A stretch of 64,000 bases of DNA from assembly GCA_900543035.1 (NCBI GenBank), contig UQPV01000009.1, positions 1 through 64,000 of the forward strand, in the 5' to 3' direction. The notes beneath the pieces were generated by a model. It did not search any database. It had not been told where the DNA came from and saw nothing but the letters and a program-made list of their open reading frames with translations. Below, piece after piece: positions 1 to 8,560 of this stretch. The stretch's first letter is position 1. Every line of letters starts with the position of its first letter. The translations under genes were made by a program, and so were the position numbers. The stretch comes from an uncultured Solobacterium sp. (GTDB lineage: Bacteria; Bacillota_I; Bacilli_A; Erysipelotrichales; Erysipelotrichaceae).

Positions 1-468
1 CTATCAAAAATCAGTTAGTCTACATTTTCAAACTTTTTCATCTAATTTACTTGATTTTTATATAGTTAGCTTTCTCTATCTATTTCTTCTCCCATTGATC
101 ATGTCGTTCGCTGTTTTCCCGCATTCCTCCTTCTTCCCTTCTTCGCAGCTACCGGCATCATTCTAAATGAAAGTTGGCTGATCGTTACTCACTGCGCTCA
201 TCCCCGTCACCGCGAATTTTCAAGGTCTTCATTGGAAACACTGAAATCGTTCAGCTGTTATCCACCAAAGACATTGTAACACAACAAGAAAGCCCTTTCA
301 CACATTTCCCCACAAAAAAAGTAAAAATTTATCAGTATTTTTTCACTATTATGATATATGTTTATAAACGCCTAAATTATAGTCTGCACTGTTGTATTTT
401 TATAATTTATCTGTATATTTTTGTCAACGGTATATCCGCCTTTTTCGATGCGCTGCCCGGCGCATTAG
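1..468. other. AT-rich intergenic stretch, no gene recognised
   Basis: This stretch is clearly more AT-rich than the rest of the window, especially around 240-430, and I find no convincing coding frame with a ribosome binding site. A very short frame of about 14 codons with an AAGGAGG upstream lies on the minus strand near 70-110, but it is too short to call. The region separates the terminator of the downstream two-component operon from whatever lies left of the window. Confidence 0.5.
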
Positions 469-510
469 AAAAGGAGCGCCTCCTGATCGCAGTCAGGTAC
501 AGCGCTCCCT
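469..510 (-). terminator. Rho-independent terminator of the two-component operon
   Basis: On the minus strand the arms GGAGCGC (502-508) and GCGCTCC (473-479) pair around a loop containing a second small stem. A short T run follows. It lies just past the histidine kinase stop codon. Confidence 0.7.
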
Positions 511-515
511 GTTGT

Positions 516-1994
516 TCAAGCTTCATTGTTATTTTTGATGCCGCGCTGTCTGCTGCGCCGCTCTGTTTTTGGTTTCGGTTTCTTAGGCTGATCGCGATAG
601 ATACGGAAGATCACGCCGTCTGCGGTATTTTCCCCGCGCACTTCATAATGGTTGGCCCGGACGACCTTGGCCACGATGGACAGGCCCAGGCCGAAGCGTC
701 CGCCCTCGCCTTTCTCAAACGGCTTGAACAGCGTCTCGATGCGGCTCTCATCCATGCTCGGCCCATCGTTGGCGATCGTCAGTCCCTCCTGCTCATTCAG
801 ATGGATGGTGATGACAGACTGCGCATAGCGCTGCGCGTTTTCCAGGATGTTTTCCACCACCACGCGCCAGCTTTCTTCCAGGCCCTCGAAGGTGATCTCC
901 TCCAGCTCGGTCTCGATGCGGATGTCCGGCTTGATGACCGCGATGTTGAGCAGCACCTTCTCCACGACATCCTTCATATTCGTGACCGCGCCGTTGTTGT
1001 CCTGCGAGATGAGATATTCCACCCGGTTCATATAAAGCAGGCTGTGCACCTTGGCCTCCAGACGGTCCGCATTCTCAATGATGACATCCACGCTCTTTTC
1101 CAGCGTCTCATACGGATAGATGCCATCCTTGATGCTTTCGCCATAAGACTTGATCGTCGCGATCGGCGTCTTCAGGTCATGAGAGATGTTGTGGATCATC
1201 TCCTCTTTCGTCTTCTCCTGCTTCTGCAGCTCTTCGCGCATGCTCACCAACGCGTCTGCCAGCTCGCCGATCTCATCCTTGCGATTGAGCTTCAGCGTCG
1301 CTTCCTTGCCCGCCTTGATCTTCTCGATGTAATTGCGGATCTGGTTGAGCGGATGGATGAGCGTGATCACCCACAGCATCAGGATCAGGAAGATGAAGCA
1401 GAACGCCATCACCGTGATATAGAGGATGCTGTTGATCATCATGTCCTTGGCTCCCTGGGCATACTCCTCATCCATATACGACATGAGGACATTGCTCGAA
1501 CCGTCGTTCATCAGCCGCACGCTGTAACAATACTCCTGCCCGTTGATCTTCATATGCCCATGGCTGGCACTGGTCAGTCCGTTCTGATAGATCGTGACGC
1601 CCTGCGAGATCATCTTCTCTACCAGCGCGCTGTTTTCGCTGAGCTCTTCCCGCACCAGCGCCGCATCCGACTCGCTGCTCAGATAGTGCAGCTGCGGTTC
1701 CTCACCGGCAATGACCTCTTCCATATCGACGATGAGATGCATCTGCGAATTGGTGAGCGCCCGGCGCAGCTGGCTCTGCGTGAAGTTGCTGCTGTCCTGC
1801 CCGCTGTACAGGCCGACGATCATATCCTGAGAAGTATCCAGCGTCGTGTACATCTGTTCCCGGATGACATTTTCCACGCTTCCGGTCAGATAGATAAAGA
1901 AGAATGCCGTAAAAAACGAGATCAGAAAAAAGATGATCGCTGCCAGCTGCTGTGACAGCGAAAGCTGCTTGATAAATTCAGAAAACCGCTTCAT
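516..1994 (-). CDS. Membrane sensor histidine kinase (HAMP, HisKA, HATPase)
   Basis: A sensor kinase of 492 residues. Transmembrane helix 1 (about 17-40) and helix 2 (about 185-212) flank an extracytoplasmic sensor domain of about 140 residues. HAMP, a HisKA dimerisation domain with the phospho-acceptor motif ISHDLKTP, and a HATPase domain with N-box NILENAQ and G-box FGLGLSIV follow. The start lies 3 nt after the stop of the response regulator, so the pair is co-transcribed and probably translationally coupled. The ligand is not evident from the sequence. The organisation is the ordinary OmpR/PhoR type. Confidence 0.93.
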   Translation of the reverse strand: MKRFSEFIKQLSLSQQLAAIIFFLISFFTAFFFIYLTGSVENVIREQMYTTLDTSQDMIVGLYSGQDSSNFTQSQLRRALTNSQMHLIVDMEEVIAGEEPQLHYLSSESDAALVREELSENSALVEKMISQGVTIYQNGLTSASHGHMKINGQEYCYSVRLMNDGSSNVLMSYMDEEYAQGAKDMMINSILYITVMAFCFIFLILMLWVITLIHPLNQIRNYIEKIKAGKEATLKLNRKDEIGELADALVSMREELQKQEKTKEEMIHNISHDLKTPIATIKSYGESIKDGIYPYETLEKSVDVIIENADRLEAKVHSLLYMNRVEYLISQDNNGAVTNMKDVVEKVLLNIAVIKPDIRIETELEEITFEGLEESWRVVVENILENAQRYAQSVITIHLNEQEGLTIANDGPSMDESRIETLFKPFEKGEGGRFGLGLSIVAKVVRANHYEVRGENTADGVIFRIYRDQPKKPKPKTERRSRQRGIKNNNEA

Positions 1995-1997
1995 GGC

Positions 1998-2657
1998 CTA
2001 GCCCAGACGATAGCCGTAGCCGTAGATCGTATGGATGTTGAGATTAGGCAGCTTCTTGCGCAGGCGGCGCAGCGTGTCATCCACCACGCGGTCGCTGCCG
2101 TAATAATTCTCTTCCCATACGTTTTCCAGGATCTTGTCCCGCGAAAAGGCAATGCCCTTGTTCTTGATGAACATCATGAGCAGATCGAATTCCTTGGTCG
2201 TCAGATCGATCTCATCGCTGCCCGCGAACACCTTGCGCTGTTCCTCATCCAGCTCATAGCCGTCGATCTGAATGCGGTTGTTGTCATTCTTATAGACGCG
2301 CTTGATCACGTTGTTCACGCGCAGCACGAGCTCCTTGGGAGAAAAGGGCTTCGTGATATAGTCGTCGCTTCCCTTTTCCAGACCGATGATGCGGTCGAAT
2401 TCCTTGTCTCTGGCAGACATGAAAATGACAGGGATATCCCTTCCCTGCAGGCGGATCTCCTCGATCAGATCGAATCCGCTCTTATCATCCAGCATGATAT
2501 CGAGGATCCACAGGTGCACATCGTCGTCCTGCACATGCGCGATCGCCTCTTCATACGTATAATAGGATCTTACCTCATATCCTTCTTTCTTCAGATACTG
2601 TGCGACCAGATCGTTGATCGCCTTCTCATCTTCTACAACACAGATTACCTTTTTCAT
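1998..2657 (-). CDS. OmpR-family response regulator
   Basis: A 219-residue regulator with a receiver domain (phospho-acceptor Asp about 53 in ILDIMLDD, conserved Lys in YITKPF) and a C-terminal winged-helix DNA-binding domain ending in the typical TIYGYGYRLG. I chose the ATG giving MKKVICVVEDE, preceded by AGGTGA; a GTG nine bases upstream with AAGGA before it is an alternative start. It forms an operon with the following histidine kinase. The target genes cannot be read from the window. Confidence 0.93.
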   Translation of the reverse strand: MKKVICVVEDEKAINDLVAQYLKKEGYEVRSYYTYEEAIAHVQDDDVHLWILDIMLDDKSGFDLIEEIRLQGRDIPVIFMSARDKEFDRIIGLEKGSDDYITKPFSPKELVLRVNNVIKRVYKNDNNRIQIDGYELDEEQRKVFAGSDEIDLTTKEFDLLMMFIKNKGIAFSRDKILENVWEENYYGSDRVVDDTLRRLRKKLPNLNIHTIYGYGYRLG

Positions 2658-2773
2658 CGTCATCACCTGAATTTCCTTCTTGCTGTATCATGTCAGACTT
2701 CGTTTCTATTGTAGCAAAAAGTCAGAGAAAAATCAGTGTTATTTTATGTTTCTTCACCGCAAATTATGTGATG

Positions 2774-2802
2774 AAAAAAAAGGATCATGCGCGGCATGAT
2801 CC
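2774..2802 (-). terminator. Terminator after glmM
   Basis: A perfect 9-bp stem GGATCATGC / GCATGATCC (2782-2790 and 2794-2802) with a 3-nt loop. An eight-T run follows on the minus strand, immediately after the glmM stop. Confidence 0.85.
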
Positions 2803-2810
2803 CCCTTTGT

Positions 2811-4145
2811 TCACAGCTGATTGTCCCGGATGAAATCGATGATCTGATACACATAGTCATGGCACAGCTCATCGCTGCGGGCCTCCGCCATCACGCGCAC
2901 CAGCGGCTCGGTCCCGCTTGGCCGCACGAGGATGCGCCCCTCATCGCCGAGCTGCGCCTCCACTTCGGCGATCTTCGCCTTCAGCCCTTCGTCCGCCATC
3001 GTCCGGTTCTTGTCCTGGACCTCGACATTGACGAGCAGCTGCGGATAGATGAACAGCTCGCTGCCCAGCTCCTTCAGCGACTTGTGCTCATCGCACATGA
3101 TCTCCAGCAGCTTCAGCGCTGTCAACAGACCGTCTCCGGTCACCGCATGCTCCAGGAAGATGATGTGGCCGCTTTGTTCTCCGCCGACGCTGTAGCCGTT
3201 GCTCTGCATGCACTCAAAGACATATTTGTCTCCGACCGCCGTCTGCGCATAGTCGATCTGCAGATCACGCAAGGCGTGATACAGGCCCAGGTTGGCCATG
3301 ACAGTGGTCACCACCATATTGTGTGCCAGCCGCCGCTTCTTCTTCATATACCGCCCGCAGGCATAAAGGATATAGTCGCCGTTGAACAGGCTGCCTTCCT
3401 CATCGACGGCGATCAGCCTGTCCGCATCTCCGTCAAAGGCAAAGCCGACGTCATAGCCGCCCTCGCGCACCATGCGTTGCAGGCTTTCCGGATGAGTGGA
3501 TCCGCAGTCTGTATTGATGTTCACGCCATTTGGCTCGCCGTGGATGACATCCACCTGCGCACCCATCGCCCGCAGGGTCTGCGCAGCGGTTGCCGTCGCG
3601 CTGCCGTTGGCCAGATCGAGGGCGATCCGCATCCCGTTCAGGTCCACGTCCACGATGCCCATGAGCCATTCCTCATAGATCTTCAGCCCCTCGCTCCAGC
3701 TGACCACGCGCCCCACATGGTCATTCAGCGCAGAAGGCACGTCGATCTCGCCATCGATATATTTCTCGATCTCTGCTTCGATCTCTGGATTCATCTTGCA
3801 GCCTTCGCTGTTGAAGAGCTTGATGCCGTTGTCATGATACGGATTATGCGACGCGCTGACCATGATGCCGCAGTCAAATGATTCGCTGCGCACCAGGAAA
3901 GACACGCTCGGTGTCGGGCAGACGCCAAGCAGGTATACATCTGCGCCCGTCGAAGTCGCGCCGGCAGCCAGTCCCATTTCGAACATGTCGCCGGAAAGGC
4001 GGGTATCTTTTCCGATGACGATACGGGCGCGTTTTTCCTTGCCGTAATGCCATCCCAGATAACGGCCGATGCGCACTGCCATGTCCAGCGTCAGCGTCTC
4101 GTTCACGCGTCCGCGCGCACCGTCCGTCCCGAAGTATTTTCCCAT
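2811..4145 (-). CDS. glmM: Phosphoglucosamine mutase
   Basis: GlmM converts glucosamine-6-phosphate to glucosamine-1-phosphate for UDP-GlcNAc and peptidoglycan synthesis. The 444 residues match the family. Visible motifs are the canonical N-terminus MGKYFGTDGARGR, the phosphoserine loop SASHNP (Ser about 99), the metal loop FDGDADR, the sugar-binding GGEQSGH and the phosphate-binding RPSGTEP. I chose the ATG before GKYF because AAAGG lies 8 nt upstream; an ATG three codons earlier sits directly on that site. It is the last gene of the cdaA-cdaR-glmM operon, the usual Bacillota arrangement in which c-di-AMP synthesis is tied to cell-wall precursor supply. Confidence 0.97.
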   Translation of the reverse strand: MGKYFGTDGARGRVNETLTLDMAVRIGRYLGWHYGKEKRARIVIGKDTRLSGDMFEMGLAAGATSTGADVYLLGVCPTPSVSFLVRSESFDCGIMVSASHNPYHDNGIKLFNSEGCKMNPEIEAEIEKYIDGEIDVPSALNDHVGRVVSWSEGLKIYEEWLMGIVDVDLNGMRIALDLANGSATATAAQTLRAMGAQVDVIHGEPNGVNINTDCGSTHPESLQRMVREGGYDVGFAFDGDADRLIAVDEEGSLFNGDYILYACGRYMKKKRRLAHNMVVTTVMANLGLYHALRDLQIDYAQTAVGDKYVFECMQSNGYSVGGEQSGHIIFLEHAVTGDGLLTALKLLEIMCDEHKSLKELGSELFIYPQLLVNVEVQDKNRTMADEGLKAKIAEVEAQLGDEGRILVRPSGTEPLVRVMAEARSDELCHDYVYQIIDFIRDNQL

Positions 4146-4161
4146 TTCATTCATCCTTTCA

Positions 4162-5493
4162 TCAACCGCTCACGGTGACCGTGATCTCGGATGTTTCCAG
4201 CTGATATTCCACCAGGCGGTTCGGCCCGCTCACGCTCAGCGTCAGCTGCCGTTCGCCCGCCGCGGTGATCCCTTTCAGATCAGCTGTCACCATGATATCT
4301 TCTTTCGTGATATTTTGCAACATCTCCTCGCTGCCGCTCACGGTGACGCTCACCGTCCGCGGATCCAGCGTGATCGGCATGCCGTCGATCTCTGCCTCCT
4401 GATTGATCAGGCGCACCTGGACGTCGCTGAAGGTCGCCGAGGTCCGCTCGCCTACCGTGACCGAGACGCTGACCGAGCTCAGGCTCGCCTGCGTCACGCC
4501 CTGCGGCAGCGTGATCGGCATCGCCAGCGTGCGATCGCTGGTGATGTTCGATACCGGCAGTGAGATCTCGATGTGATCGATCTGATCCAATACGCTTTGC
4601 TTGGCATACAGCGTGATCTCCTCATCGGAGAGCGTGCAGGTAGAGATGGCCAGGCCTTCCTCCATCGTCCCGACCTGGACGACCTCGATCGGCACGGTCT
4701 TCTTCGGCTGCGTCACGCTGATCGAGACGTGCATGGTGGAAGGGATGATGTCCACCTCCAGCCGGTCCCCGTTCTCATCATATGCGGCCAAGGGCGCATC
4801 CGTCTCAAAATCGCTCGTCACCCCGCTCACATCGATCAGCGCCTTCACATAAGAGACGCGGTTCAGCGTATCCTCGCTCGCGCGCACGGTGACGGTGTCT
4901 TCATCGAATTCCGGCGTGCCCAGATCATATGTCGCGTCCATCTCGGACTGATTGACGAAATCATAGCCGAGCGCATAAGTCTGCGTCTGCTTTTTCTTGA
5001 GCTCCACGCTCACCGTGCCCGGCTCGATGATGACCTCCAGCCGGGAAGGGATGTTCTGCACCTCCAGCTCGACGTCGCTCCTGCCCTCGCCCAGCTGCCG
5101 CAGATCGGCCACCACGCTCAGCGAGTTCTGCTGGCGGACCATCTGCAGGTCGTTGATGTCGCCCAGCAGCTGCACATCCACCGTCTCCGGCAGGCCGCTG
5201 ACCTCATACGTCTCCTCATTGACCAGCACATTCACCGTCTGCGCCTTGAAGGTGTAGACCTGCTTCGTCTCAAACAGCGAAGAAGCGCTGTCGCCGATGT
5301 TGATGATGGCATAGACGAACACCGCCAGCAGCAGGGCCACCAGCTTGCCATAACGCTGTGAGAACAGGATGCGGTCCATCCATGCCGAGATCCACTTGGA
5401 AAAACGGCTGATCGGCCGGCTCACCTTGGAGTATTTTTCCGCGATGTTGTCCTTGATCTCACGGCCTTCCTCCTTAGATTCTTTCCTTCTCAT
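4162..5493 (-). CDS. cdaR: CdaA regulator with YbbR repeats
   Basis: A 443-residue protein with a short basic cytoplasmic N-terminus, one membrane helix (about 50-68, rich in Leu/Ala/Val) and an extracytoplasmic part made of tandem YbbR domains. The repeats show as recurring VSV and VEVV-type beta strands, about four units. In Bacillota CdaR binds the diadenylate cyclase CdaA and modulates it. The start codon overlaps the cdaA stop by 4 nt (ATGA), and glmM follows after 16 nt. Function is assigned from domain and context. Confidence 0.93.
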   Translation of the reverse strand: MRRKESKEEGREIKDNIAEKYSKVSRPISRFSKWISAWMDRILFSQRYGKLVALLLAVFVYAIINIGDSASSLFETKQVYTFKAQTVNVLVNEETYEVSGLPETVDVQLLGDINDLQMVRQQNSLSVVADLRQLGEGRSDVELEVQNIPSRLEVIIEPGTVSVELKKKQTQTYALGYDFVNQSEMDATYDLGTPEFDEDTVTVRASEDTLNRVSYVKALIDVSGVTSDFETDAPLAAYDENGDRLEVDIIPSTMHVSISVTQPKKTVPIEVVQVGTMEEGLAISTCTLSDEEITLYAKQSVLDQIDHIEISLPVSNITSDRTLAMPITLPQGVTQASLSSVSVSVTVGERTSATFSDVQVRLINQEAEIDGMPITLDPRTVSVTVSGSEEMLQNITKEDIMVTADLKGITAAGERQLTLSVSGPNRLVEYQLETSEITVTVSG

Positions 5494-6425
5494 GCGCTGC
5501 CTTCGCCCCCTTTCCTGCGGCGGCCGGACTTGCGCCGCCTGTGATACTTCACCACGACCGCTTCGGTCGGGATCAGATCATCCGTGCGCGGCTCTTGTTC
5601 CGCGCTTTCTTCGACCGCCGGCTGCGGCAGCTCCTGCCTGGGCTCCCGCCGCTCGATCTGATAACGCGTCATCAGGTAATCACGCAGCTCTTCGCTCGTA
5701 TACGACTTCAGCTCGCCGGCCTCCGCGATAGAGATCGTCCCGGTCTCCTCGCTCACGATGATCGTGATGGAATCCGTGATCTCGCTGATGCCCACCGCCG
5801 CCCGATGCCTTGCGCCGTAGCTGGTCGGCAGCTCCTTGGTGGTCGGTGGGAAATATGCGGCCGCACAGGCGATGCGTACGCCGCGGATGATCACCGCGCC
5901 GTCATGCAGCGGCGTGCCATATTGAAAGATGGAACAGAGCAGCTCGCTGGAAACGATCGAGTTCATGCTCGTCCCCGTCTTGATGTAATCGCTGAGATCC
6001 TGCCCCTGTTCCAAAGAGATCAGCGCGCCGGTCTTCGACGCGGACATCTGCGTGCAAGCCTTGACCAGCTCTTCGACCAGATGTTCCTTCTCATTGCTGG
6101 AAAGCGCGGCCAGCCGCGTCAGCACGCTGGTCTTGCCCAGCTTCTCCAGCAGCATGCGGATCTCCGGCTGAAAGATGACCACCATGACGATGACGCCCCA
6201 ACTGAGCACCATATCGGCGATGTAGTTGATCGTCGTCAGCCCGATCAGCATCGCCAGTCCCTTGACGATGAAGATGAACAGGATGCCCTTGAAGATCTGC
6301 ACCGTTCGGGAATTGTTGCGGACGATGCGCAGGCCGAAAAAGATGACGGCCCACACCAGCCCGATGTCCAGAAGCGCCCGCACCACATTCAAGACATCGT
6401 TAAGCGTAAGACTGAACATAGACAC
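5490..6425 (-). CDS. cdaA: Membrane diadenylate cyclase (c-di-AMP synthase)
   Basis: CdaA condenses two ATP to c-di-AMP. Three N-terminal membrane helices (about 10-80) precede the DAC domain, which carries the catalytic DGA motif (LHDGAVIIRG) and the RHR motif (GARHRAAVG). The 311 residues exceed the usual length of about 275: there is a hydrophilic tail of about 55 residues, first acidic and Pro/Glu-rich, then very basic (repeated Arg/Lys near the end). The tail is unusual and could mediate partner binding, which is inference. It is the first gene of the cdaA-cdaR-glmM operon. Confidence 0.96.
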   Translation of the reverse strand: MSMFSLTLNDVLNVVRALLDIGLVWAVIFFGLRIVRNNSRTVQIFKGILFIFIVKGLAMLIGLTTINYIADMVLSWGVIVMVVIFQPEIRMLLEKLGKTSVLTRLAALSSNEKEHLVEELVKACTQMSASKTGALISLEQGQDLSDYIKTGTSMNSIVSSELLCSIFQYGTPLHDGAVIIRGVRIACAAAYFPPTTKELPTSYGARHRAAVGISEITDSITIIVSEETGTISIAEAGELKSYTSEELRDYLMTRYQIERREPRQELPQPAVEESAEQEPRTDDLIPTEAVVVKYHRRRKSGRRRKGGEGSA

Positions 6426-6450
6426 TCCTTTCTGCAGCGTCAGCCTGATC

Positions 6451-7215
6451 TCATTTCATCAGGTCCGCGATGCACGCGCCGACGCTGTGATAGACGCCGC
6501 GGCTTTTTTCCTGGATATCCAAAGGCGCGCTGTCCATGCAGAAGCCGTGATATGCTTCGATCATGGGCAGGTCATTATAGGAATCCCCGATCGTGAAGGC
6601 ATCCTGCACCGATACGCCGGCATCCGCCAGCACGAACGCCAGTCCCTTCGCCTTGGAGATCCCCCGAGGCACGATATCGACACAGTGACGGTTCGCATAA
6701 GCGACGACACAGTCAGAAAACGCCTCGTGGATATGGGCGATGATCTCGGCGGACAGCGCGTCATCATTCAGCGAGATCACGATCTGCGCGATCTTCCCGG
6801 ACGCCAGCAGCTCCGCCTCATTCTTCTCCTGCGGCATCTTTCCATACTTGAGGTCTTCCTCTTGTTCATTCACCACGATGCGGTGGCGGTAATATCCATC
6901 ATTGATGACATAGCTGGCACACGGCAGCGTGCGGATGTAGCCGATCAGCGCCATGGCCCGATCAAAATCCATATAATTTACTTGCATCCGGTTCATCTTT
7001 CCATCATAGATGACCCCGCCGTTGTTGGCGATGATATAGTCGCAGGCAAATCCATTTTCCGCGATCTCCCTGGTAAAGGACTCCATGCTGCGGCCGGTCA
7101 CCGCCACGAACAGATTGCCTGCCTCGCGCCAGCGCGCCAGGGCCTCCAGATCCGCCTTCGTCACTTTCTCTTCGATCCGCAGCGTCCCGTCATAATCACT
7201 TGCCAGTACTCTCAT
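6451..7215 (-). CDS. HAD-superfamily (Cof-type) phosphatase
   Basis: A 254-residue Cof/IIB-type HAD hydrolase. Motif I is the N-terminal DYDGT, motif II a threonine (VTGRS), and motif IV the C-terminal IGDSYNDLPM. A cap domain lies between about 85 and 190. Such enzymes dephosphorylate sugar phosphates or flavin/pyridoxal phosphates; the substrate is not predictable here. It lies 25 nt upstream of cdaA on the same strand and may be co-transcribed with it. Confidence 0.88.
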   Translation of the reverse strand: MRVLASDYDGTLRIEEKVTKADLEALARWREAGNLFVAVTGRSMESFTREIAENGFACDYIIANNGGVIYDGKMNRMQVNYMDFDRAMALIGYIRTLPCASYVINDGYYRHRIVVNEQEEDLKYGKMPQEKNEAELLASGKIAQIVISLNDDALSAEIIAHIHEAFSDCVVAYANRHCVDIVPRGISKAKGLAFVLADAGVSVQDAFTIGDSYNDLPMIEAYHGFCMDSAPLDIQEKSRGVYHSVGACIADLMK

Positions 7216-7300
7216 TGTCTGCTTCCTCCATTCCAGATCATTCCTATTTTACCACAGTGCCCACGCAGAATCATCGCTTTTTTGCATTCTGCAGAAAGTG

Positions 7301-7330
7301 TGAATAAGCCCGGTCCTGACAGGCATACTA
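7301..7330 (+). promoter_or_regulatory. Candidate sigma-G (forespore) promoter
   Basis: TGAATA (7301-7306) and CATACTA (7324-7330) are separated by 17 bp. This resembles the Bacillus sigma-G consensus (GMATR, then CATNMTA) and not a sigma-A promoter. It lies about 20 bp upstream of the small gene at 7351. This is a motif match only. Confidence 0.45.
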
Positions 7331-7350
7331 GCTACTGGGAGGTGCTATTC

Positions 7351-7512
7351 ATGGCAAACAAGAAATACCGTCCGGGTATGAACTGTGAGAAGACCGGGAA
7401 ATATTCCCGCTACAATGCCGATGGCAAATGCGTAGGCGAAGACATCGACGTTGAAAAGGGCCGTCGTTTCCCGCCGGCTCAGGAAGAAGGCTGCTACTAC
7501 AAGGAGCAGTGA
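7351..7512 (+). CDS. YjzC-like small protein
   Basis: A 53-residue soluble protein beginning MANKKYRPGMNCEKTG, with a conserved-looking RPG..C..TGKY turn near the start and GRRFPP near the end. The layout (RPGQ-like start, short linker, K-x-G-x-RFPP) resembles the uncharacterised YjzC family of Bacillota. GGGAGG lies 8 nt before the ATG. A sigma-G-like promoter lies upstream and a strong terminator follows, so it is a monocistronic gene. The molecular role is unknown. Confidence 0.75.
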   Translation: MANKKYRPGMNCEKTGKYSRYNADGKCVGEDIDVEKGRRFPPAQEEGCYYKEQ

Positions 7513-7537
7513 CCCAAGACGGGGCCATCCCGAAGCG

Positions 7538-7561
7538 AACCGGCGCATGCCGGTTCTTTTT
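7538..7561 (+). terminator. Terminator of the YjzC-like gene
   Basis: A 7-bp stem AACCGGC / GCCGGTT (7538-7544, 7549-7555) with a GCAT tetraloop, followed by CTTTTTC. Confidence 0.8.
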
Positions 7562-7590
7562 CTGCTATAATGAGAGCCAGGAGGGATGCT

Positions 7591-8502
7591 ATGGAACACC
7601 GACTGTGCTGCCAGATCAGCGAACAAGACGGGATGCTGCGCGTCAAAGACGTGCTGGAAAAGAAAATGGGGCTGACCCGCAGACAGATCAGCCGCCTCAA
7701 ATACATTCCCGATGGCATCACGCTCAATCACAGGCAGGTGCGCACCGATGCGCTCGCTCATCCCGGCGATACCGTATGCGCCGCCCTCGATCTGGGCAGA
7801 CGCTTCATCCCGACATCTGATGATTTCACCCGCATCTCGCTGGACATCCTGGCGGAACGCGAAGACTGGATCGCCCTGGCCAAGCCTTCCGGCATGACGC
7901 TGCACCCTACGCATGGGCATTACTATGACACGATGAGCGTCCAGCTCAACGCGCTGCTCAGCGATCAGGGACGCGCCTGCAGCCTGCACACCATCGGCAG
8001 GCTGGACAAGGACACCTCCGGCATCCAGCTGTTCGCCAAGAACCCGATCGCCGCAGCCAGGCTGACCCAGCAGCGCGCCTGTCATCAGCTGCAAAAAGAA
8101 TATGTGGCCCTCATCCACGGCATATGCCCGCAGCAAGGCGTCATCGACACACCGATCGCACGCACCCCAGATGCGCTCAATCATATGGAATGCAGCCCGC
8201 AGGGAAAAGCGGCACACACCGCCTATACGCGTCTGGCGCATGGCGAAAAGCATTCCCTGGTCAGGCTGAAGCTGAACAGCGGCAGGACCCACCAGATCCG
8301 GGTGCACATGGCCTCCATCGGTCATCCGCTGCTCGGCGATCCGATCTACGGCATCCGCGATGATATCCCCCGGCTCTGCCTGCACGCAGACACCCTGCGC
8401 TTCCTGGATCCATTCAGCGAAAACGAGATCATCCTGCACTGTCAGGATGACAGCTTCACCCAGATCCTCAACCGCTCGCTTGGCCCTCATCCGCAGCGAT
8501 GA
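7591..8502 (+). CDS. RluA-family 23S rRNA/tRNA pseudouridine synthase
   Basis: A 303-residue enzyme with an N-terminal S4-like RNA-binding part (about 15-75, ISRLKYIPDGITLNH) and an RluA catalytic domain. The signature is GRLDKDTSG, whose Asp is the nucleophile; the C-terminal RTHQIRVHMASIGHPLLGD is typical of the family. The ATG at 7591 has AGGAGG 6 nt upstream; an in-frame upstream ATG at 7570 lacks one. It isomerises uridine in RNA, but the exact site cannot be told from sequence alone. The gene is preceded by the terminator of the small gene and converges with ftsH. Confidence 0.93.
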   Translation: MEHRLCCQISEQDGMLRVKDVLEKKMGLTRRQISRLKYIPDGITLNHRQVRTDALAHPGDTVCAALDLGRRFIPTSDDFTRISLDILAEREDWIALAKPSGMTLHPTHGHYYDTMSVQLNALLSDQGRACSLHTIGRLDKDTSGIQLFAKNPIAAARLTQQRACHQLQKEYVALIHGICPQQGVIDTPIARTPDALNHMECSPQGKAAHTAYTRLAHGEKHSLVRLKLNSGRTHQIRVHMASIGHPLLGDPIYGIRDDIPRLCLHADTLRFLDPFSENEIILHCQDDSFTQILNRSLGPHPQR

Positions 8503-8533
8503 GCGAACAAGCAAGCGCTTTTCAGACACGAAA

Positions 8534-8551
8534 GGGCGGCCGATGCCGCCC
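8534..8551. terminator. Bidirectional hairpin between the pseudouridine synthase gene and ftsH
   Basis: A 7-bp GC stem GGGCGGC / GCCGCCC with a CGAT loop, flanked by AAA on the left and TTT on the right. It sits between convergent genes and probably serves both, although the T runs are short. Confidence 0.6.
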
Positions 8552-8560
8552 TTTGATCAT

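Noticed and set aside
70-110. 14-codon frame with AAGGAGG at the left edge (minus strand)
   Set aside because: Too short and with no context; it could be a chance match in AT-rich DNA.
174-1955. Long plus-strand open frame antisense to the first histidine kinase
   Set aside because: It lies opposite a clear kinase gene, is full of His/Asp/Arg repeats typical of antisense frames in GC-rich genes, and has no ribosome binding site or domain.
7345-8529. Minus-strand frame antisense to the small gene and the RluA gene
   Set aside because: The plus strand has strong family matches with ribosome binding sites; this frame has no similarity.
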